Part shown: piece after piece, positions 53,136 to 63,533 of the stretch
How the letters are laid out: each line of letters begins with the position of its first letter
How positions within the stretch are numbered: the first letter of the stretch is position 1
Source of the DNA: Mesobacillus zeae
GTDB lineage: Bacteria > Bacillota > Bacilli > Bacillales > Cytobacillaceae
NCBI RefSeq assembly: GCF_003570705.1
Contig: NZ_QWVT01000002.1
Location: 93,680-157,679 of the forward strand
Length of the DNA: 64,000 nt
Direction of reading: 5' to 3'
The notes under the pieces: model-generated
Told to the model about the DNA's origin: nothing
Database searches by the model: none
The model's input: only the letters and a program-made list of their open reading frames with translations
Made by a program: the position numbers and the translations under genes

Positions 53136-54227
53136 TTATTTCCTGAAGGTCGTGTCACATTCTGTAATAACAATGGAAGGGTTCCTGCTTAGATCAATTT
53201 CGTAGGGAGCCACTTTCATCCCATGCTCTTCAAGCACCCTGACGGTCGGGCGGTCGCTTATTCCGCGATGCTGGGAAGAAACTACCCCTTTCTTTCCGTT
53301 GCTGAGCTGAACAGTCAACCCCGCAGGATAGATGACAACCGCTCTTTTAAAGGCATCAATGACAGCAGCGTTGAATTTGCTTCCATACCCTGCGTACAGT
53401 ATCTCTAGCCCTTCATGCGGAAGCATTGCATTTCTGTACACGCGATTAGACGTGACTGCATCAAATACATCCGCAACACCGAGAATCTTTCCGAACAAAT
53501 GGATTTCCTCGCCTTTTAGCCCCCTAGGATATCCCGTGCCATCCATCCTCTCATGATGCTGATAGGCGCAATGCGAAACAAGCAGCGGCAGACCTTGTAT
53601 GCTTCTGAGAATTTCGAAACCGTCTTCTGCATGAGCCTTGATTGTTTCGTACTCTTCTAAAGTCAGCCTCCCTGGCTTTAACAGAATCTCGCGAGGAATG
53701 TTCATTTTCCCGACATCATGAAGGATTGCCCCAAGTCCAATAGACTCTAAATCTTTCCCATTAAGCTTCATTTCAAGTCCAATTGCTAATGTATAGAGAG
53801 TGACATTAAGTGAATGCGAAAAAATATATTGATCGTGGATAAATACATCCGATAGGAGGCTCAGCAACTCATTGCTGCCGTTCAACTCGCTGATCAGGCA
53901 CCGTATCAGCCTTTTGAAATCTTTCGTACTTTTTTCTAACACAATCGCGGGAGAAACATGGATATCATTCGCCACTTGTTTAAAGGCTGATTGGATTGTG
54001 GCGTATGCCTCGATCCGAAGTTCATCGGAAACCGGGCTGTTCACGGCTATATCTTCTGTATCTGGATCGTCAATATAAACATAATCGATTCCAAAGCCAA
54101 GAAGCCGGCTGATAATACTTTGGGTAAGGCCTGCCCCCTTATTAAGGAGAATCTGCCCCTGACTATTGTATATCGCTTTCCCTAACTTAGCACCTTCTTC
54201 TGCCGAAGCTGTTGCAATGAGTCTCAT
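53136..54227 (-). CDS. HD-GYP domain phosphodiesterase
   Basis: The 363-residue protein has a central HD-GYP domain: FSHSLNVTLYTLAIG, the metal pair in AILHDVGKMNIP (about residues 166-177), HHERMDGTGYPRGLKGEEI with the GYP motif, and ADVFDAVTSNRVYR. It should hydrolyse cyclic di-GMP. The N-terminal 130 residues include the DUF3391-like opening KLGKAIYNSQGQILLNKG found in such proteins. No membrane helix. ATG 54227 follows GGGAAAAG; GTG 54248 is less likely. With the EAL protein at 45 kb it suggests active c-di-GMP turnover. Confidence 0.88.
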   Translation of the reverse strand: MRLIATASAEEGAKLGKAIYNSQGQILLNKGAGLTQSIISRLLGFGIDYVYIDDPDTEDIAVNSPVSDELRIEAYATIQSAFKQVANDIHVSPAIVLEKSTKDFKRLIRCLISELNGSNELLSLLSDVFIHDQYIFSHSLNVTLYTLAIGLEMKLNGKDLESIGLGAILHDVGKMNIPREILLKPGRLTLEEYETIKAHAEDGFEILRSIQGLPLLVSHCAYQHHERMDGTGYPRGLKGEEIHLFGKILGVADVFDAVTSNRVYRNAMLPHEGLEILYAGYGSKFNAAVIDAFKRAVVIYPAGLTVQLSNGKKGVVSSQHRGISDRPTVRVLEEHGMKVAPYEIDLSRNPSIVITECDTTFRK

Positions 54228-54387
54228 TGTCTTTTCCCACTTTTTCACTAGGATAAAAATGAATCGCTGGCTAAAGCCTAATTCCTCATTATTCTACCAT
54301 AGGCAGATTTATTAAGCAGACAAATTTCGACATATTTTTTGACGGTTTCAGGAAAAAGCCCTCAAATATTACCATCAAACAAAAAGA

Positions 54388-54432
54388 TCGCCCATCCCCG
54401 GCTATCTGAGTTTAGCTGAGTAATGACGACCC
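54388..54432. repeat. Dispersed hairpin repeat, copy 2
   Basis: Resembles 5186-5230: TCGCC, CC, TTAGCT, AGTA and ACGACC occur in the same order at nearly the same distances. Confidence 0.5.
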
Positions 54433-54504
54433 TTGTCTAATGTATGATTGAAGTTGAAAAACAGATATCATTCACGCCCATCCCGACAGCCGTGTGAGGA
54501 CTCC

Positions 54505-54807
54505 TTAAACCATTTTCAGCAGCGCATCCTTTCCCACCATCCCGGCGGTTACCCCACGGTTTTCGGCCTCAATTGTTACCGACTCAAGCGGAGCGTCCAG
54601 CAGCTCCTGTATCGTCCTGACCCCGACAGCCCTACCTGCAAACACTTTCCTTGCAGCTAACTTTTCATTCAAAAGAGCCACATCCAGCGCTCCGCACATA
54701 ATATATCCCTTTTCACTGGTGACAGCAAGCAGGCTTGTTTTGGGCAGCTTAACGGTAATCCCGATAAAAGTATGGCCATCGAGTTGGATTGGTGTCATTT
54801 CAATCAT
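54505..54807 (-). CDS. yunC: YunC, DUF1805 family protein
   Basis: The 100-residue protein shows KTSLLAVTSEKGYIMCGALD (about residues 23-42) and LEAPLESV-like VGVRTIQELLDAPLESVT, the DUF1805 signature of YunC. Function unknown. AAGGAGAG precedes ATG 54807. It lies next to yunD as in B. subtilis. Confidence 0.88.
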   Translation of the reverse strand: MIEMTPIQLDGHTFIGITVKLPKTSLLAVTSEKGYIMCGALDVALLNEKLAARKVFAGRAVGVRTIQELLDAPLESVTIEAENRGVTAGMVGKDALLKMV

Positions 54808-54871
54808 GCAGCAGCTCTCCTTTCCATCTGTAATACTTTATGATATGAGATGGAAAAGAGTGAAGGTGCTG

Positions 54872-56227
54872 TTAATTTTCAAATCTCTCTATGGTCCGCC
54901 GCAATAAGTCCCTCATAAATTCAGGGAGAAAATACGTTTTTCTGCCTGACCTGTAGATTTCGGGGAAAAAACGCCCAAATGTAAACATGTCCGGAATAGC
55001 AATGACATATTCTGCTTTAGGAAGAATTGGCTCTCCGCCAATCAGTATCTCCCTGCCTTGCACGGAAATGCCGGCAAACACTATTTTCCCCATGACGGTC
55101 CCCCTGAAGCCAAGACCCTTAATTTGCATATGATCCCATTTTTCATCCATCGCCTGCATGATGACTTCCTTTAATTCAGCACCACCAAGCACGACAGTAC
55201 ATGGATTGATAGGATGCGGGCAAACCGTCAGCAAATCAAATTCCGTAACGGCTCCCTCCAATCCGCCGAGCAGAAGTCCTGCATTAAGAAAAGCAGCATC
55301 CGCTGAGCACCATTCCTTTAGTTCTCTGCAAAGGAGGGATGGTAGCTCCGAATTTTCAAAAGGATTTGTCTGAAGTGGCACTTTTAAGAAGGCAACTGGG
55401 CGATCCAGCATTTTTTTCCCTGTATCATAAAGCATTGCTGCCTGCTTATCATCATCAGGATGTGGCCGTTCGTTCATGTCATAAAGGATAGCCTCTTTTG
55501 TGACTGCCTTTTTTGAATTATGATCAATCCCAAGTGTGATATGTCCTATATACTGCCCGTATTTCCCTGCTCCGCAAACAAGGGTATGACCCACCATTTT
55601 CCCTTCATGGAGAATATGGTGGGTATGCCCGCCAATGATCACATCAATCTGTGGAAACATCTCAGCAATTCTTTCGTCATCATGTATACCAAGATGGGAA
55701 AGAAGAACGATCACGTCAGCCTCCCCATTTAACTTTCCAAGATAGTTTTCAAGCTCTATAAGCGGGTCAACGGCTCTCCACTGAAGTAAATGATAGAAAT
55801 GCGTAAAATTAACCGTCAGACCGATTACAGCAATCCTCGTTCCTGACTTTGTCCTGTATATATGATAGGGCTTGCCCCATTCCGGCAATTTCCCCTCCTC
55901 ATCGAACAGGTTGGCGGCAAGGACATGAAAATCTCTTTCAACATACATTTCGCCAAGGTCTTTATGAGAAAGAGTAATTCCCTCGTTATTGCCGATGGTT
56001 ACCGCGTCATAGCCTGCCTCATTTAACAGCCTGCAGTTCCCTTTTCCCCTTGATGCATCAGAATAGGGATGCCACCGGTCCATATGATCGCCAATATCGA
56101 AGATGAATACTTCATCTCCCTCCTGTTCATGCCATTCTCTCCTTTGGACAAGAAGGTGGTGAATACTTGACCAATGCTCAAAATGGCTATGTAAATCATT
56201 CGTATGGTATATATGAACAACTTCCAA
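54872..56227 (-). CDS. yunD: YunD, 5'-nucleotidase/cyclic phosphodiesterase family metallophosphatase
   Basis: The 451-residue protein has a calcineurin-like N-terminal domain: HIYHTNDLHSHFEHW (residues 5-19), IFDIGDHMDRW, TIGNNEG and IIGGHTHH (about 196-203). A 5'-nucleotidase C-terminal domain follows (about 290-445), where nucleotide stacking residues lie. There is no signal peptide, so it would act in the cytoplasm, unlike classical secreted UshA. The substrate is likely a nucleotide or UDP-sugar. Confidence 0.9.
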   Translation of the reverse strand: MEVVHIYHTNDLHSHFEHWSSIHHLLVQRREWHEQEGDEVFIFDIGDHMDRWHPYSDASRGKGNCRLLNEAGYDAVTIGNNEGITLSHKDLGEMYVERDFHVLAANLFDEEGKLPEWGKPYHIYRTKSGTRIAVIGLTVNFTHFYHLLQWRAVDPLIELENYLGKLNGEADVIVLLSHLGIHDDERIAEMFPQIDVIIGGHTHHILHEGKMVGHTLVCGAGKYGQYIGHITLGIDHNSKKAVTKEAILYDMNERPHPDDDKQAAMLYDTGKKMLDRPVAFLKVPLQTNPFENSELPSLLCRELKEWCSADAAFLNAGLLLGGLEGAVTEFDLLTVCPHPINPCTVVLGGAELKEVIMQAMDEKWDHMQIKGLGFRGTVMGKIVFAGISVQGREILIGGEPILPKAEYVIAIPDMFTFGRFFPEIYRSGRKTYFLPEFMRDLLRRTIERFEN

Positions 56228-56244
56228 TCATCTCATCCCTTTTT

Positions 56245-57090
56245 TTAAAACAAGTCGAGCTGCCTAGGTGTCAGTCCGCTATACTCCACATTCAGCATTT
56301 CCATCATTTTTTGCGCATTATCAGCGGCATCACCGCCAGAATTGTTATTGAAAACCGCATATACCTCTTTAGCTTGATTTTCAAGCTTCTTCAAATGTTC
56401 AGCCCACTCAGCCAGTTCTTGGTCATTATAGCGGTAAAGATAGCGTACTTCGCGCCAGTTTTCCCCTGCTTTTTTATTCCAGCCATACTCATTGCGGCCA
56501 TGGAAACGCACAAGAACTTTTTCCGGGGATGCAGCCTTAACAACAGCAGGCACTGACCCTTCCCCTGCCTGGGGCTCGTCACAAATGCTGTGAATCCAAT
56601 TTTCACTAGTCATATACTCAAGTGTTCTTTCTTTCATTTCTCCCCAAAACCATGATTGATGGCGGAACTCGAGTGCACACGATACCTTCCCCATTTCCTG
56701 CCTGCACCAGCGCAAATATTCAACATTCTCTCGGGTGCAGTCAAACCACGGCGGAAACTGGAAAAGCACCATTGCCAGCTTTCCGGTTTCTTCGTAAGGG
56801 ATTAACGACTGCCTAAATGCAGCAAACATTTCTTCTTTACTGTTAAAGGGGATTTCGCCACGCTGGTGGCCAGTCATCCCTTGATATGCCTTGACAATAA
56901 ACCGAAAAGAATCCGGAGTGTCACTAACCCACTTTTCCGCATTTTTGAGCGGCTGGACAGCATAAAATGAAGCGTCCACTTCGACAATTGGAAAGAAACC
57001 CGAATACTCTTTTAATTTATCTCTTGACGGAACTTTCCCTTTATAGAGGGTATCGTGGTCGCCCCAGCCTGTCACTCCGATGAAAATCAT
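56245..57090 (-). CDS. yunF: YunF, DUF72 family protein
   Basis: The 281-residue TIM-barrel-like DUF72 protein has IGVTGWGDHDTLYKG at the start, VEVDASFYAVQP, FIVKAYQGMTGHQ, LAMVLFQFPPWFDC and ALEFRHQSWF. Function unknown; the family is placed among endonuclease IV-like barrels. ATG 57090 lies nine bases after GGAGGTG. It closes the yunC-yunD-yunF group, with yunD 17 bp downstream. Confidence 0.88.
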   Translation of the reverse strand: MIFIGVTGWGDHDTLYKGKVPSRDKLKEYSGFFPIVEVDASFYAVQPLKNAEKWVSDTPDSFRFIVKAYQGMTGHQRGEIPFNSKEEMFAAFRQSLIPYEETGKLAMVLFQFPPWFDCTRENVEYLRWCRQEMGKVSCALEFRHQSWFWGEMKERTLEYMTSENWIHSICDEPQAGEGSVPAVVKAASPEKVLVRFHGRNEYGWNKKAGENWREVRYLYRYNDQELAEWAEHLKKLENQAKEVYAVFNNNSGGDAADNAQKMMEMLNVEYSGLTPRQLDLF

Positions 57091-57946
57091 GAACGAGCCC
57101 ACCTCCATGCTTGATCTGCTCAGTACTTAACAACCCTATGGTCTGTTTGAAGTAGAAGATTCCTAGGAATACTGATCTATCGGTAGGTTACGATTAAACT
57201 CCTCCTGTAGTCAGAAGGGCGACAGTTCCCTTTGGGTGCTAGTTGTATTCGATTGCACTCTATTCTTTTTAAACTTGGAAATCCTTTGCCTACTTTACAA
57301 AGAAATGATTGAAGACTTTTCAGCAATATTTAACAATCAGCATCAAATGATAATACAAAGAATACCGGGTGATGATTACTATCTAGTTTCACTGATATAC
57401 CAGCCCTTTATTTTACTAAGGATAATTATATATCATCTGCAGAGAACTGATAAATATTAGGCTTTCGCCTAACACGTAAAAATCTCCCCTTATCGCTGGG
57501 TGATGCCCCCTCACACGATTAAAGAAGGAGTCTTCTATCGGAATGGATCATGGCCGTAACACCCCGAAGACATTGTTCTTATTCCCGCTGCACACGAACG
57601 ATGATCTTTCCATTCAAAAAAGCCGTCTGCTATGGAAGCAGACGGCTTATCTTTTGACTCTATAAGATTATCCGGTGGACCCTTCCATCTCAAATTTGAT
57701 TAATCTTGCTAAAAAAGGAACGAAGTGGTTTATGAAAAGGTCGGTCACCATTGATATAAAGCATTTCTTCTAATAGCTTAAATTTAAAAATAAATTCAAT
57801 CCGGCACGAAAATTCACCGTAAAAAACCGTATTTAGCAAGGGTTAAGAGTGCTTTTCATTTACACATAAAATTCCAGCCAAAGATTATATTAATAAATGG
57901 TCAAGAAGCCAAAATTGATTCAAAGTCACTTCTCCATTGAATTAAT
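57091..57946. other. 850-bp intergenic stretch
   Basis: No gene is supported. It holds one terminator-like hairpin (57617-57650) and AT-rich DNA; an open frame at 57236-57460 has no ribosome binding site. Confidence 0.45.
57617..57650. terminator. Terminator-like hairpin
   Basis: AAGCCGTCTGCT and AGCAGACGGCTT pair exactly with a short ATGGA-type loop. Confidence 0.8.
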
Positions 57947-60013
57947 CTAATTCTTTATCTTGAAGAAATTAATTTTATTATTCATTTCATTTGTCATCTC
58001 ACCTAAACTTACAGCTGAATCACTGACTTCTTCTGTTGAAGCAGACATTTCCTCTGCTGAGGCTGAAATTTCCTCTGCCGATGCTGCTACATCTTCTGCT
58101 ATTGCTCCCGCCTGTTCTAGTTCTTCAAGAATTAGATCTTTTTCTTTTTGAATTTTTACTGAGGATTCTTTTGTTTCTTTTATTTTAGGAGAAATACTCT
58201 CAACTGCCTTAATAATATCTTCGAATGAGTGAATTGTTGCATTTAATTGCTCTCTTTGTAATAGAAGTTCTTTGTTTACTTCTTCTGTTGATCCAACCAT
58301 TTTTCCAGTGTCTTGTGAAACCCCTCTAATGATTGCATTAATTTTTTCAGAAGACTCTCTACTTTTTTCGGCTAAATTCCTTATTTCATTCGCTACAACC
58401 GCGAAGCCTTTTCCTGATTCTCCAGCTCTGGCAGCCTCTATGGATGCATTTAGAGCTAATAAGTTCGTTTGATCAGAGATCGAATGTATGATTTCCGTCA
58501 TTTCATTAACATTGCTAATATTAACTTCGACCGACTTCACTCGTTCAATCAATTCTCTAAATGTTTCGTTCAGTGTTTCAAAAGATTTAGTCATCCTACT
58601 TATTTCTTGACTGCTCTCATTAGCCATTAGTAAAATGGAATTTGCTGAAAAATCTACATCATTAATTGATTCATTCATAAAATCCAAGCCTGTTCCAAAT
58701 TGGCTAATTCTCTTGTTTACACTTCTAAATTTTTCATGTTGCTCTGTTGCTCCTTCAGCGACAGTAGAAATGGCTGTTGCTACATTTTCCGAAGTGGCAC
58801 TCATTTGTTGAGAAAAAGAAGATAGGTTTTGAGCATGATCATCAATACTTAAAGCATTCACCTGGAATTTTTCAATAACATCTGTTAAGTTATTTTGCAT
58901 ACTAAAAAGGGATCTTCCAATATCTCCAAGCTCATCTTTTCTTGCCAGGTCTTTCTCTTCAAATTCGTTTACTAGCACTCCCTCAGCAACAAGTTCAGCA
59001 ATGACACTATATTTCTTTGCTGTTTTCCCCATACGGTTTGCAAAAACAACAATGACTGTTGTGACAATTACAATTGAAACTGCACCAGATACAACAAAAA
59101 TAAATAATAATTTATTTAAACTATTAAATAAATTGGATTCACTTACACTTATACCTATCCTCCAGTTTGTATTAGGAATGGTTGAGAAGTAGAAAAAATA
59201 CTTTTCTTTATCAATTGTGTATTCATTCTTTCCAGACTCATTCGCAAACATGTCTTTAGCAGCTTTCACAAGAGAGGAATTATCATCGTCTAAAATATTG
59301 TCCTTTATTAAACGTTCTTCTTCTACTCCACCTAGAAGTGTCCCATCATTCTGTACCAATATAGCTTTTCCATCATAATCAATTTTTGTTTCGGTAATTA
59401 ATTTCTGAATACTACTAATATCAACATCAACTGTAACGACACCCATTAGATCACCATTAGTTTTTTTAAAAGGATAAGCAGTAGTAACCATTGAAACATT
59501 GGTAGACGGATCAGCATAGGCCATTGTCCACCCCCCGTCTGGCTGAGAACCAACTTCATACCACTCTGTTGTCCATATATCAAGATCTCCTGTTGTATAT
59601 GAATCATCAAGGATAACCTTATCTCCATCCTTGTAGGCAAATGGTGCATACTTCTTTTTACCTTTAAATGCGGATGGTTCAAACCACACCCCCATCCCAA
59701 ATGTCTCGTTGTACATAGGGATATAATTTTGTAATAAATCATTATAATCGCTTTCCGATAGCAAATCTGAATTTACCTCAACCGTTTTTGCCAAGCCTTT
59801 CGCAATACTATTTTCCTTTTCAAGAACCGTGTTAATTTCTTGGGCCGTTTCTCGAAGCTTAGTATTCATCGAATAGTCTAATTGGTCTGTAATAATTTGT
59901 TTTGAAAATGTGTAACCAATTGTCGATATCACTACCAGAGCGACGATGATGATAGGAACAATAAACGAAATCAATGAGGTAGCAATACTTCTCTTACGTT
60001 GCTTAATTCTCAT
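57947..60013 (-). CDS. Methyl-accepting chemotaxis protein
   Basis: The 688-residue receptor has an N-terminal helix (residues 12-34), an extracellular dCACHE-type ligand domain (about 35-300) with [17 protein letters not shown] and [11 protein letters not shown], a second helix (about 305-328), a HAMP-like linker and a cytoplasmic signalling domain. The conserved tip reads [21 protein letters not shown], then [15 protein letters not shown]. It should control CheA activity and flagellar bias in response to a small-molecule ligand. AGGAG precedes ATG 60013. Confidence 0.93.
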   Translation of the reverse strand: MRIKQRKRSIATSLISFIVPIIIVALVVISTIGYTFSKQIITDQLDYSMNTKLRETAQEINTVLEKENSIAKGLAKTVEVNSDLLSESDYNDLLQNYIPMYNETFGMGVWFEPSAFKGKKKYAPFAYKDGDKVILDDSYTTGDLDIWTTEWYEVGSQPDGGWTMAYADPSTNVSMVTTAYPFKKTNGDLMGVVTVDVDISSIQKLITETKIDYDGKAILVQNDGTLLGGVEEERLIKDNILDDDNSSLVKAAKDMFANESGKNEYTIDKEKYFFYFSTIPNTNWRIGISVSESNLFNSLNKLLFIFVVSGAVSIVIVTTVIVVFANRMGKTAKKYSVIAELVAEGVLVNEFEEKDLARKDELGDIGRSLFSMQNNLTDVIEKFQVNALSIDDHAQNLSSFSQQMSATSENVATAISTVAEGATEQHEKFRSVNKRISQFGTGLDFMNESINDVDFSANSILLMANESSQEISRMTKSFETLNETFRELIERVKSVEVNISNVNEMTEIIHSISDQTNLLALNASIEAARAGESGKGFAVVANEIRNLAEKSRESSEKINAIIRGVSQDTGKMVGSTEEVNKELLLQREQLNATIHSFEDIIKAVESISPKIKETKESSVKIQKEKDLILEELEQAGAIAEDVAASAEEISASAEEMSASTEEVSDSAVSLGEMTNEMNNKINFFKIKN

Positions 60014-60058
60014 ATTTTCTCCTACTTATAGTTATTTTTTTAGATTTTCATATAGATT

Positions 60059-60084
60059 TTATCGTCAAAGCTAAAACATTATTA
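60059..60084 (-). promoter_or_regulatory. Weak candidate SigD promoter of the chemotaxis receptor gene
   Basis: On the minus strand TAAT and GACGATAA are 14 bp apart, close to the SigD pattern TAAA-N14/16-GCCGATAT, 46 bp above the start. Confidence 0.35.
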
Positions 60085-60459
60085 AGTAACCGCTCTTAAA
60101 ATTCTGCAATTTTCGACACTTTGTTGAACAAATGTAATCAGGAAAATAAGTAAATAAGAGATCTAAATACAAAAGGTGCTTTTCGTCTTTTAAGAAAAAC
60201 CTAAAAAGATGCTAGCTTCATTGAAGTTTAAGCGCCTGATTGTTAAAGATTTTTATTTAAGTAAAGCTACCCCGTTAGCCACCTATTCTTTACCATTTAA
60301 GCAGGGTCTTCTTAAATATTTGTAACCGCTAAACTAGAGGGAGCAGTTTATCACAATTAAGATAGAGCACTTTTCCACAAATAAGATTGACCAATTACCC
60401 GACAAAATATGACACTTTTAATAGACTTGGAATAGTTTATTGAAGGTGAGGAAATTGGA
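60085..60459. other. Intergenic stretch upstream of the IS21 remnant
   Basis: AT-rich, no gene seen. The left end of the IS21-like element should lie here, but no terminal repeat could be fixed. Confidence 0.35.
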
Positions 60460-61271
60460 GTGAACAGATTCATGAAATATGCAGAAGTGAAAAACCTGCA
60501 ATCTGAGGGTTTTCGATCAATGTAATTGCGAAGAAATTGAACATGTCGAGAAATACCGTAAAGGAATATTTAGAGATGACGCCTGAAAAGTTTGAGGACT
60601 TTCTCATATCGCTGAGAAACCGAACCTTCCGGGATCTTATCGTGCATTGGCTAACAGAACATCCTGATTTGACTGGAGCACAAGTATACGATTGGTGGAA
60701 AGACTAAATTTTAAAGGTGCAGCTGAAAACACGGTGCGCAACTATGTAAATGAACTACGGGAGATGTATCCCATTCCGAAAAGCATACGCCAGCGGGAAT
60801 ATACAGCCCTTCCTGAAAACCTTCTGGTTTTCAGGGCCAAGTGGATTTTGGACAAACGGTTGTCGAAGGAAAGACTGGAGGAAGCAAACGCCTCTATTTT
60901 ATCGCTTTCTTCTTGTCTCATTCCCGTTATAAATATGTAGAGTGGCTGGACCGGCCGTTTCGGACGGCAGATGTTGTGCGATGTCACGAGAATGCCTTTG
61001 CCTACTTTGAAGGGATGCCAGTGAAGATGGTCTACGATCATGATGCACTGATGGCGGTCAGTGAGAACACCGGGATTCTTATTTTACATCTGAATTCACA
61101 AAGTATCAGTCGGTACGAGGATTTATAATTTATCTCTGTCGGAAAAGTGATCCCGAGTCAAAAGGCAAAATTGAGCAAGTCGTGAAGTTCGTTAAAAACA
61201 ACTTCAGTAAAAACCGTATTTTTGATAACCTAGTCAACTGGAATAAAGCCAACACATTCTTTCATTTTTGA
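60460..61271 (+). pseudogene. IS21-family transposase IstA, frameshifted remnant
   Basis: Pieces of one protein lie in successive frames: MNRFMKYAEVKNLQSEGF from GTG 60460, then SINVIAKKLNMSRNTVKEYL with the helix-turn-helix, TEHPDLTGAQVYDWW, GAAENTVRNYVNELREMYP, the catalytic-core VDFGQTVVEGKTGGSKRLYF, MVYDHDALMAVSENTG and SDPESKGKIEQVVKFVKNNF with the E of the DDE triad. At least three or four frameshifts or stops separate them, and the 3' part and istB are missing. It can no longer be expressed as a transposase. Confidence 0.85.
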
Positions 61272-61375
61272 ATCCCCTTAGCATTACTATACAGAACACT
61301 TTTTTGGTGTCATATAGGTATTGACCTGCATATGGTACACAAAGTAATTGCCAAATGTTTATTGGGGGGAGTTAT

Positions 61376-62119
61376 TTGTACAGGCAATTTCAAGAACAAA
61401 CATATGGTAACTATGCGTTGCTTGACATGAAGCAAGGTGACGTTACAGGTGACGGTATATTTGATTACGTCTATTTATATGGAAGAAAAAACGTTGAAAC
61501 CGAAATCTTCGCAGATCATATTACACTTGTAATTCAAGATGGGCGTTCTAACCAGATTTCAACAATTAATCTTCAAAAAAATGCAGGATATAATGCTAAG
61601 CTCTTCCTTGGGGATTTCTCTAAAGATAACATATTGGATATTTTGGTAAGTATTGAATCGGGAGGAAGCGGGGGTTACGGTATTTTCTATATTTACTCCT
61701 TCAGAAATAATATCCCACACCTATTGTTTGATTTTGAAACATATAATAATACCTATACATTCAAGGTCAATTATGAAGATCTTTATAAAGTAAGTGTAGG
61801 AAGTCCACCACTAGACCTGCTTTTCACCCTTGACATTAGCTACAAAGGCTATGATTATCTATCACAGCTTTACCATGAAAATGGCAAATTAAAACAACCA
61901 GTTCAAGGCGAGGTTCTTTCTGCTAGTGATTTAAATCCAATTGTTATGAATCAAAAAAGCATGAGTTATGATTTACTTGTTTTTCAACGGATTATTGGTA
62001 TTTCTAATTCGGATACATTAGGGCATGTCGAAAACCTTTTAACATGGAATCGCACTCAATTTATATCCACAAGATTGACCACAGCGATACTTGGAACAAA
62101 GTTCATTAGTCTCGACTAA
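61376..62119 (+). CDS. VCBS/FG-GAP-like repeat protein
   Basis: The 247-residue product starts at TTG 61376, where GGGGGGAG lies upstream and the residues YRQFQEQTYGNYALLDMKQG match my memory of related Bacillus proteins; ATG 61355 would put the site inside the gene. DVTGDGIFDYVYLYG and DFSKDNILDILVSIESGGSG are calcium-loop-like blade motifs as in VCBS/FG-GAP beta-propellers. There is no signal peptide. The role is unknown. A second unknown gene follows after 64 bp. Confidence 0.7.
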   Translation: MYRQFQEQTYGNYALLDMKQGDVTGDGIFDYVYLYGRKNVETEIFADHITLVIQDGRSNQISTINLQKNAGYNAKLFLGDFSKDNILDILVSIESGGSGGYGIFYIYSFRNNIPHLLFDFETYNNTYTFKVNYEDLYKVSVGSPPLDLLFTLDISYKGYDYLSQLYHENGKLKQPVQGEVLSASDLNPIVMNQKSMSYDLLVFQRIIGISNSDTLGHVENLLTWNRTQFISTRLTTAILGTKFISLD

Positions 62120-62183
62120 TGTCGAAATAAAAGATCGCTTTATCGTTTAATGTAATATCTTTTTAAAGCAATGGAGGTATTGT

Positions 62184-62675
62184 ATGACAAATTTTTATTC
62201 TTTTCACGGGACTGTCACTATGATTAGTGATTTTTTTACAGGTCAAAATGGTGAAGGAGAAGGCTGTTATAAATTAATATCTGTAGAAAACGGATTGGGA
62301 GCGATTGTAAATTTCGTAGTGTCACCCACCACTTACTTTGTAGACCATGTAATGGTGACAGTAGGAGATGGAGTGACTGGATATTATGACGGGGATGCAC
62401 CTGCCCTTCTTATTTACCCGCCACAATATCAAGCACTTGTTATGGTGAAAGATAACCCAAATCAGAATGTAAAAGTAGATTATTTTAATAGTCAGTTGGT
62501 GAGTAGTGATGGAAGATTACAATTAAATATATCACCATTTACTCAATTATTATTAACAAATGGGCAATCATTTTCAAGAAACCCAGCGAACCGAGATCTA
62601 ATTGTTATCTATGGACCTGCCACACAAAGCATCCCTGCCCAAACCACACCCTATAGAATAATAGTATTGTGTTAG
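62184..62675 (+). CDS. Unknown protein paired with the VCBS-like gene
   Basis: The 163-residue, beta-rich protein has YKLISVENGLGAIVNFVVSP, GVTGYYDGDAPALLIYPPQY, QLNISPFTQLLLTNGQSF and a neat PATQSIPAQTTPYRIIVLC end. GGAGG precedes ATG 62184. No signal peptide; no family known to me with certainty. It is in the same direction as the VCBS-like gene and probably in one transcript. Confidence 0.65.
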   Translation: MTNFYSFHGTVTMISDFFTGQNGEGEGCYKLISVENGLGAIVNFVVSPTTYFVDHVMVTVGDGVTGYYDGDAPALLIYPPQYQALVMVKDNPNQNVKVDYFNSQLVSSDGRLQLNISPFTQLLLTNGQSFSRNPANRDLIVIYGPATQSIPAQTTPYRIIVLC

Positions 62676-63059
62676 GGTTATTATAGAAAATTCCTGTTTA
62701 GAATAAAAATTGGTATATAAAAACACAAAAAAATCCGTCCCGTTTTTGGCGAGTTTTTTAAATTATATTTTGTTCTTATATCGGAAACTTCTTCTCCAGT
62801 TTAAAGAACCCGTTAGCCATCCATAAAGCGCAAAAATTAGCGCTTCATCACAGAGAATGAAAACGGATATCTAAGTCTATAATGTTTTAATGTCTGGCGA
62901 AGAAGGCCGGTACACTATGGTGCCATAGAGCCCATCCGTTAGTCTGATTATGTACCACCTCTATCATGTTTTTTACCAGAGATTTCCACGAGATGTACCA
63001 CTTGTTGACGCCCCATTTACCATATGAATACATTCAAAAAAATTTCGAGGTGATTTAAG
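62676..63059. other. Intergenic stretch
   Basis: About 380 bp with no supported gene; a weak T-rich hairpin near 62730 may end transcription of the pair upstream. Confidence 0.35.
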
Positions 63060-63533
63060 TTGAAACAATGGATAAAGGAAATTGAAATTGATGCTCCGAT
63101 TGATTACGTATGGAACTTATTAGATGGACCACTGGAAAATATGCAAAGGATTATGCCAGAGGTTCTGGAGAACAGACCAGTCAAAGTGACCGAGGAAGTG
63201 GTTGGAAGTGTATACCGTCAAAAATATAAAGAAGGTAAAAGAATTGAAGAATACGATGTCGAAACGCTAGAATACCTCAATACTCCTGACCAAAAGAACC
63301 TTAAAGTTGGTTTCACGTTAGCTAAGATGTTCGAAATTACCGCTAAGTATGAATTAAGTAAAATCAACGAACAGAAAACTCGGTTTACATACACTTGCAC
63401 CAATCGGCCATTAAAAGCGTTCCTCAAACTATTTTTATTTTTTTCAGGTGATAAAGTCGTCATTAAATTTTGTGAACAAGTGAAAAAAGAGGCTGAAGCC
63501 GATTACCAAAAATCCACTATGCTGGTAAATTAG
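63060..63533 (+). CDS. SRPBCC-superfamily (START/Bet v1-like) protein
   Basis: The 157-residue protein starts with TTG 63060 behind GAGGTGA. It has the fold pattern of SRPBCC proteins: KEIEIDAPIDYVWNLLDGPL at the start, ITAKYELSKINEQKTRFTYT and a long C-terminal helix KVVIKFCEQVKKEAEADYQK. These proteins bind hydrophobic ligands in a deep cavity; the ligand is unknown. Confidence 0.78.
   Translation: MKQWIKEIEIDAPIDYVWNLLDGPLENMQRIMPEVLENRPVKVTEEVVGSVYRQKYKEGKRIEEYDVETLEYLNTPDQKNLKVGFTLAKMFEITAKYELSKINEQKTRFTYTCTNRPLKAFLKLFLFFSGDKVVIKFCEQVKKEAEADYQKSTMLVN

Noticed and set aside
57236..57460. A 74-codon frame after yunF
   Set aside because: No ribosome binding site, unusual composition and no familiar motif.
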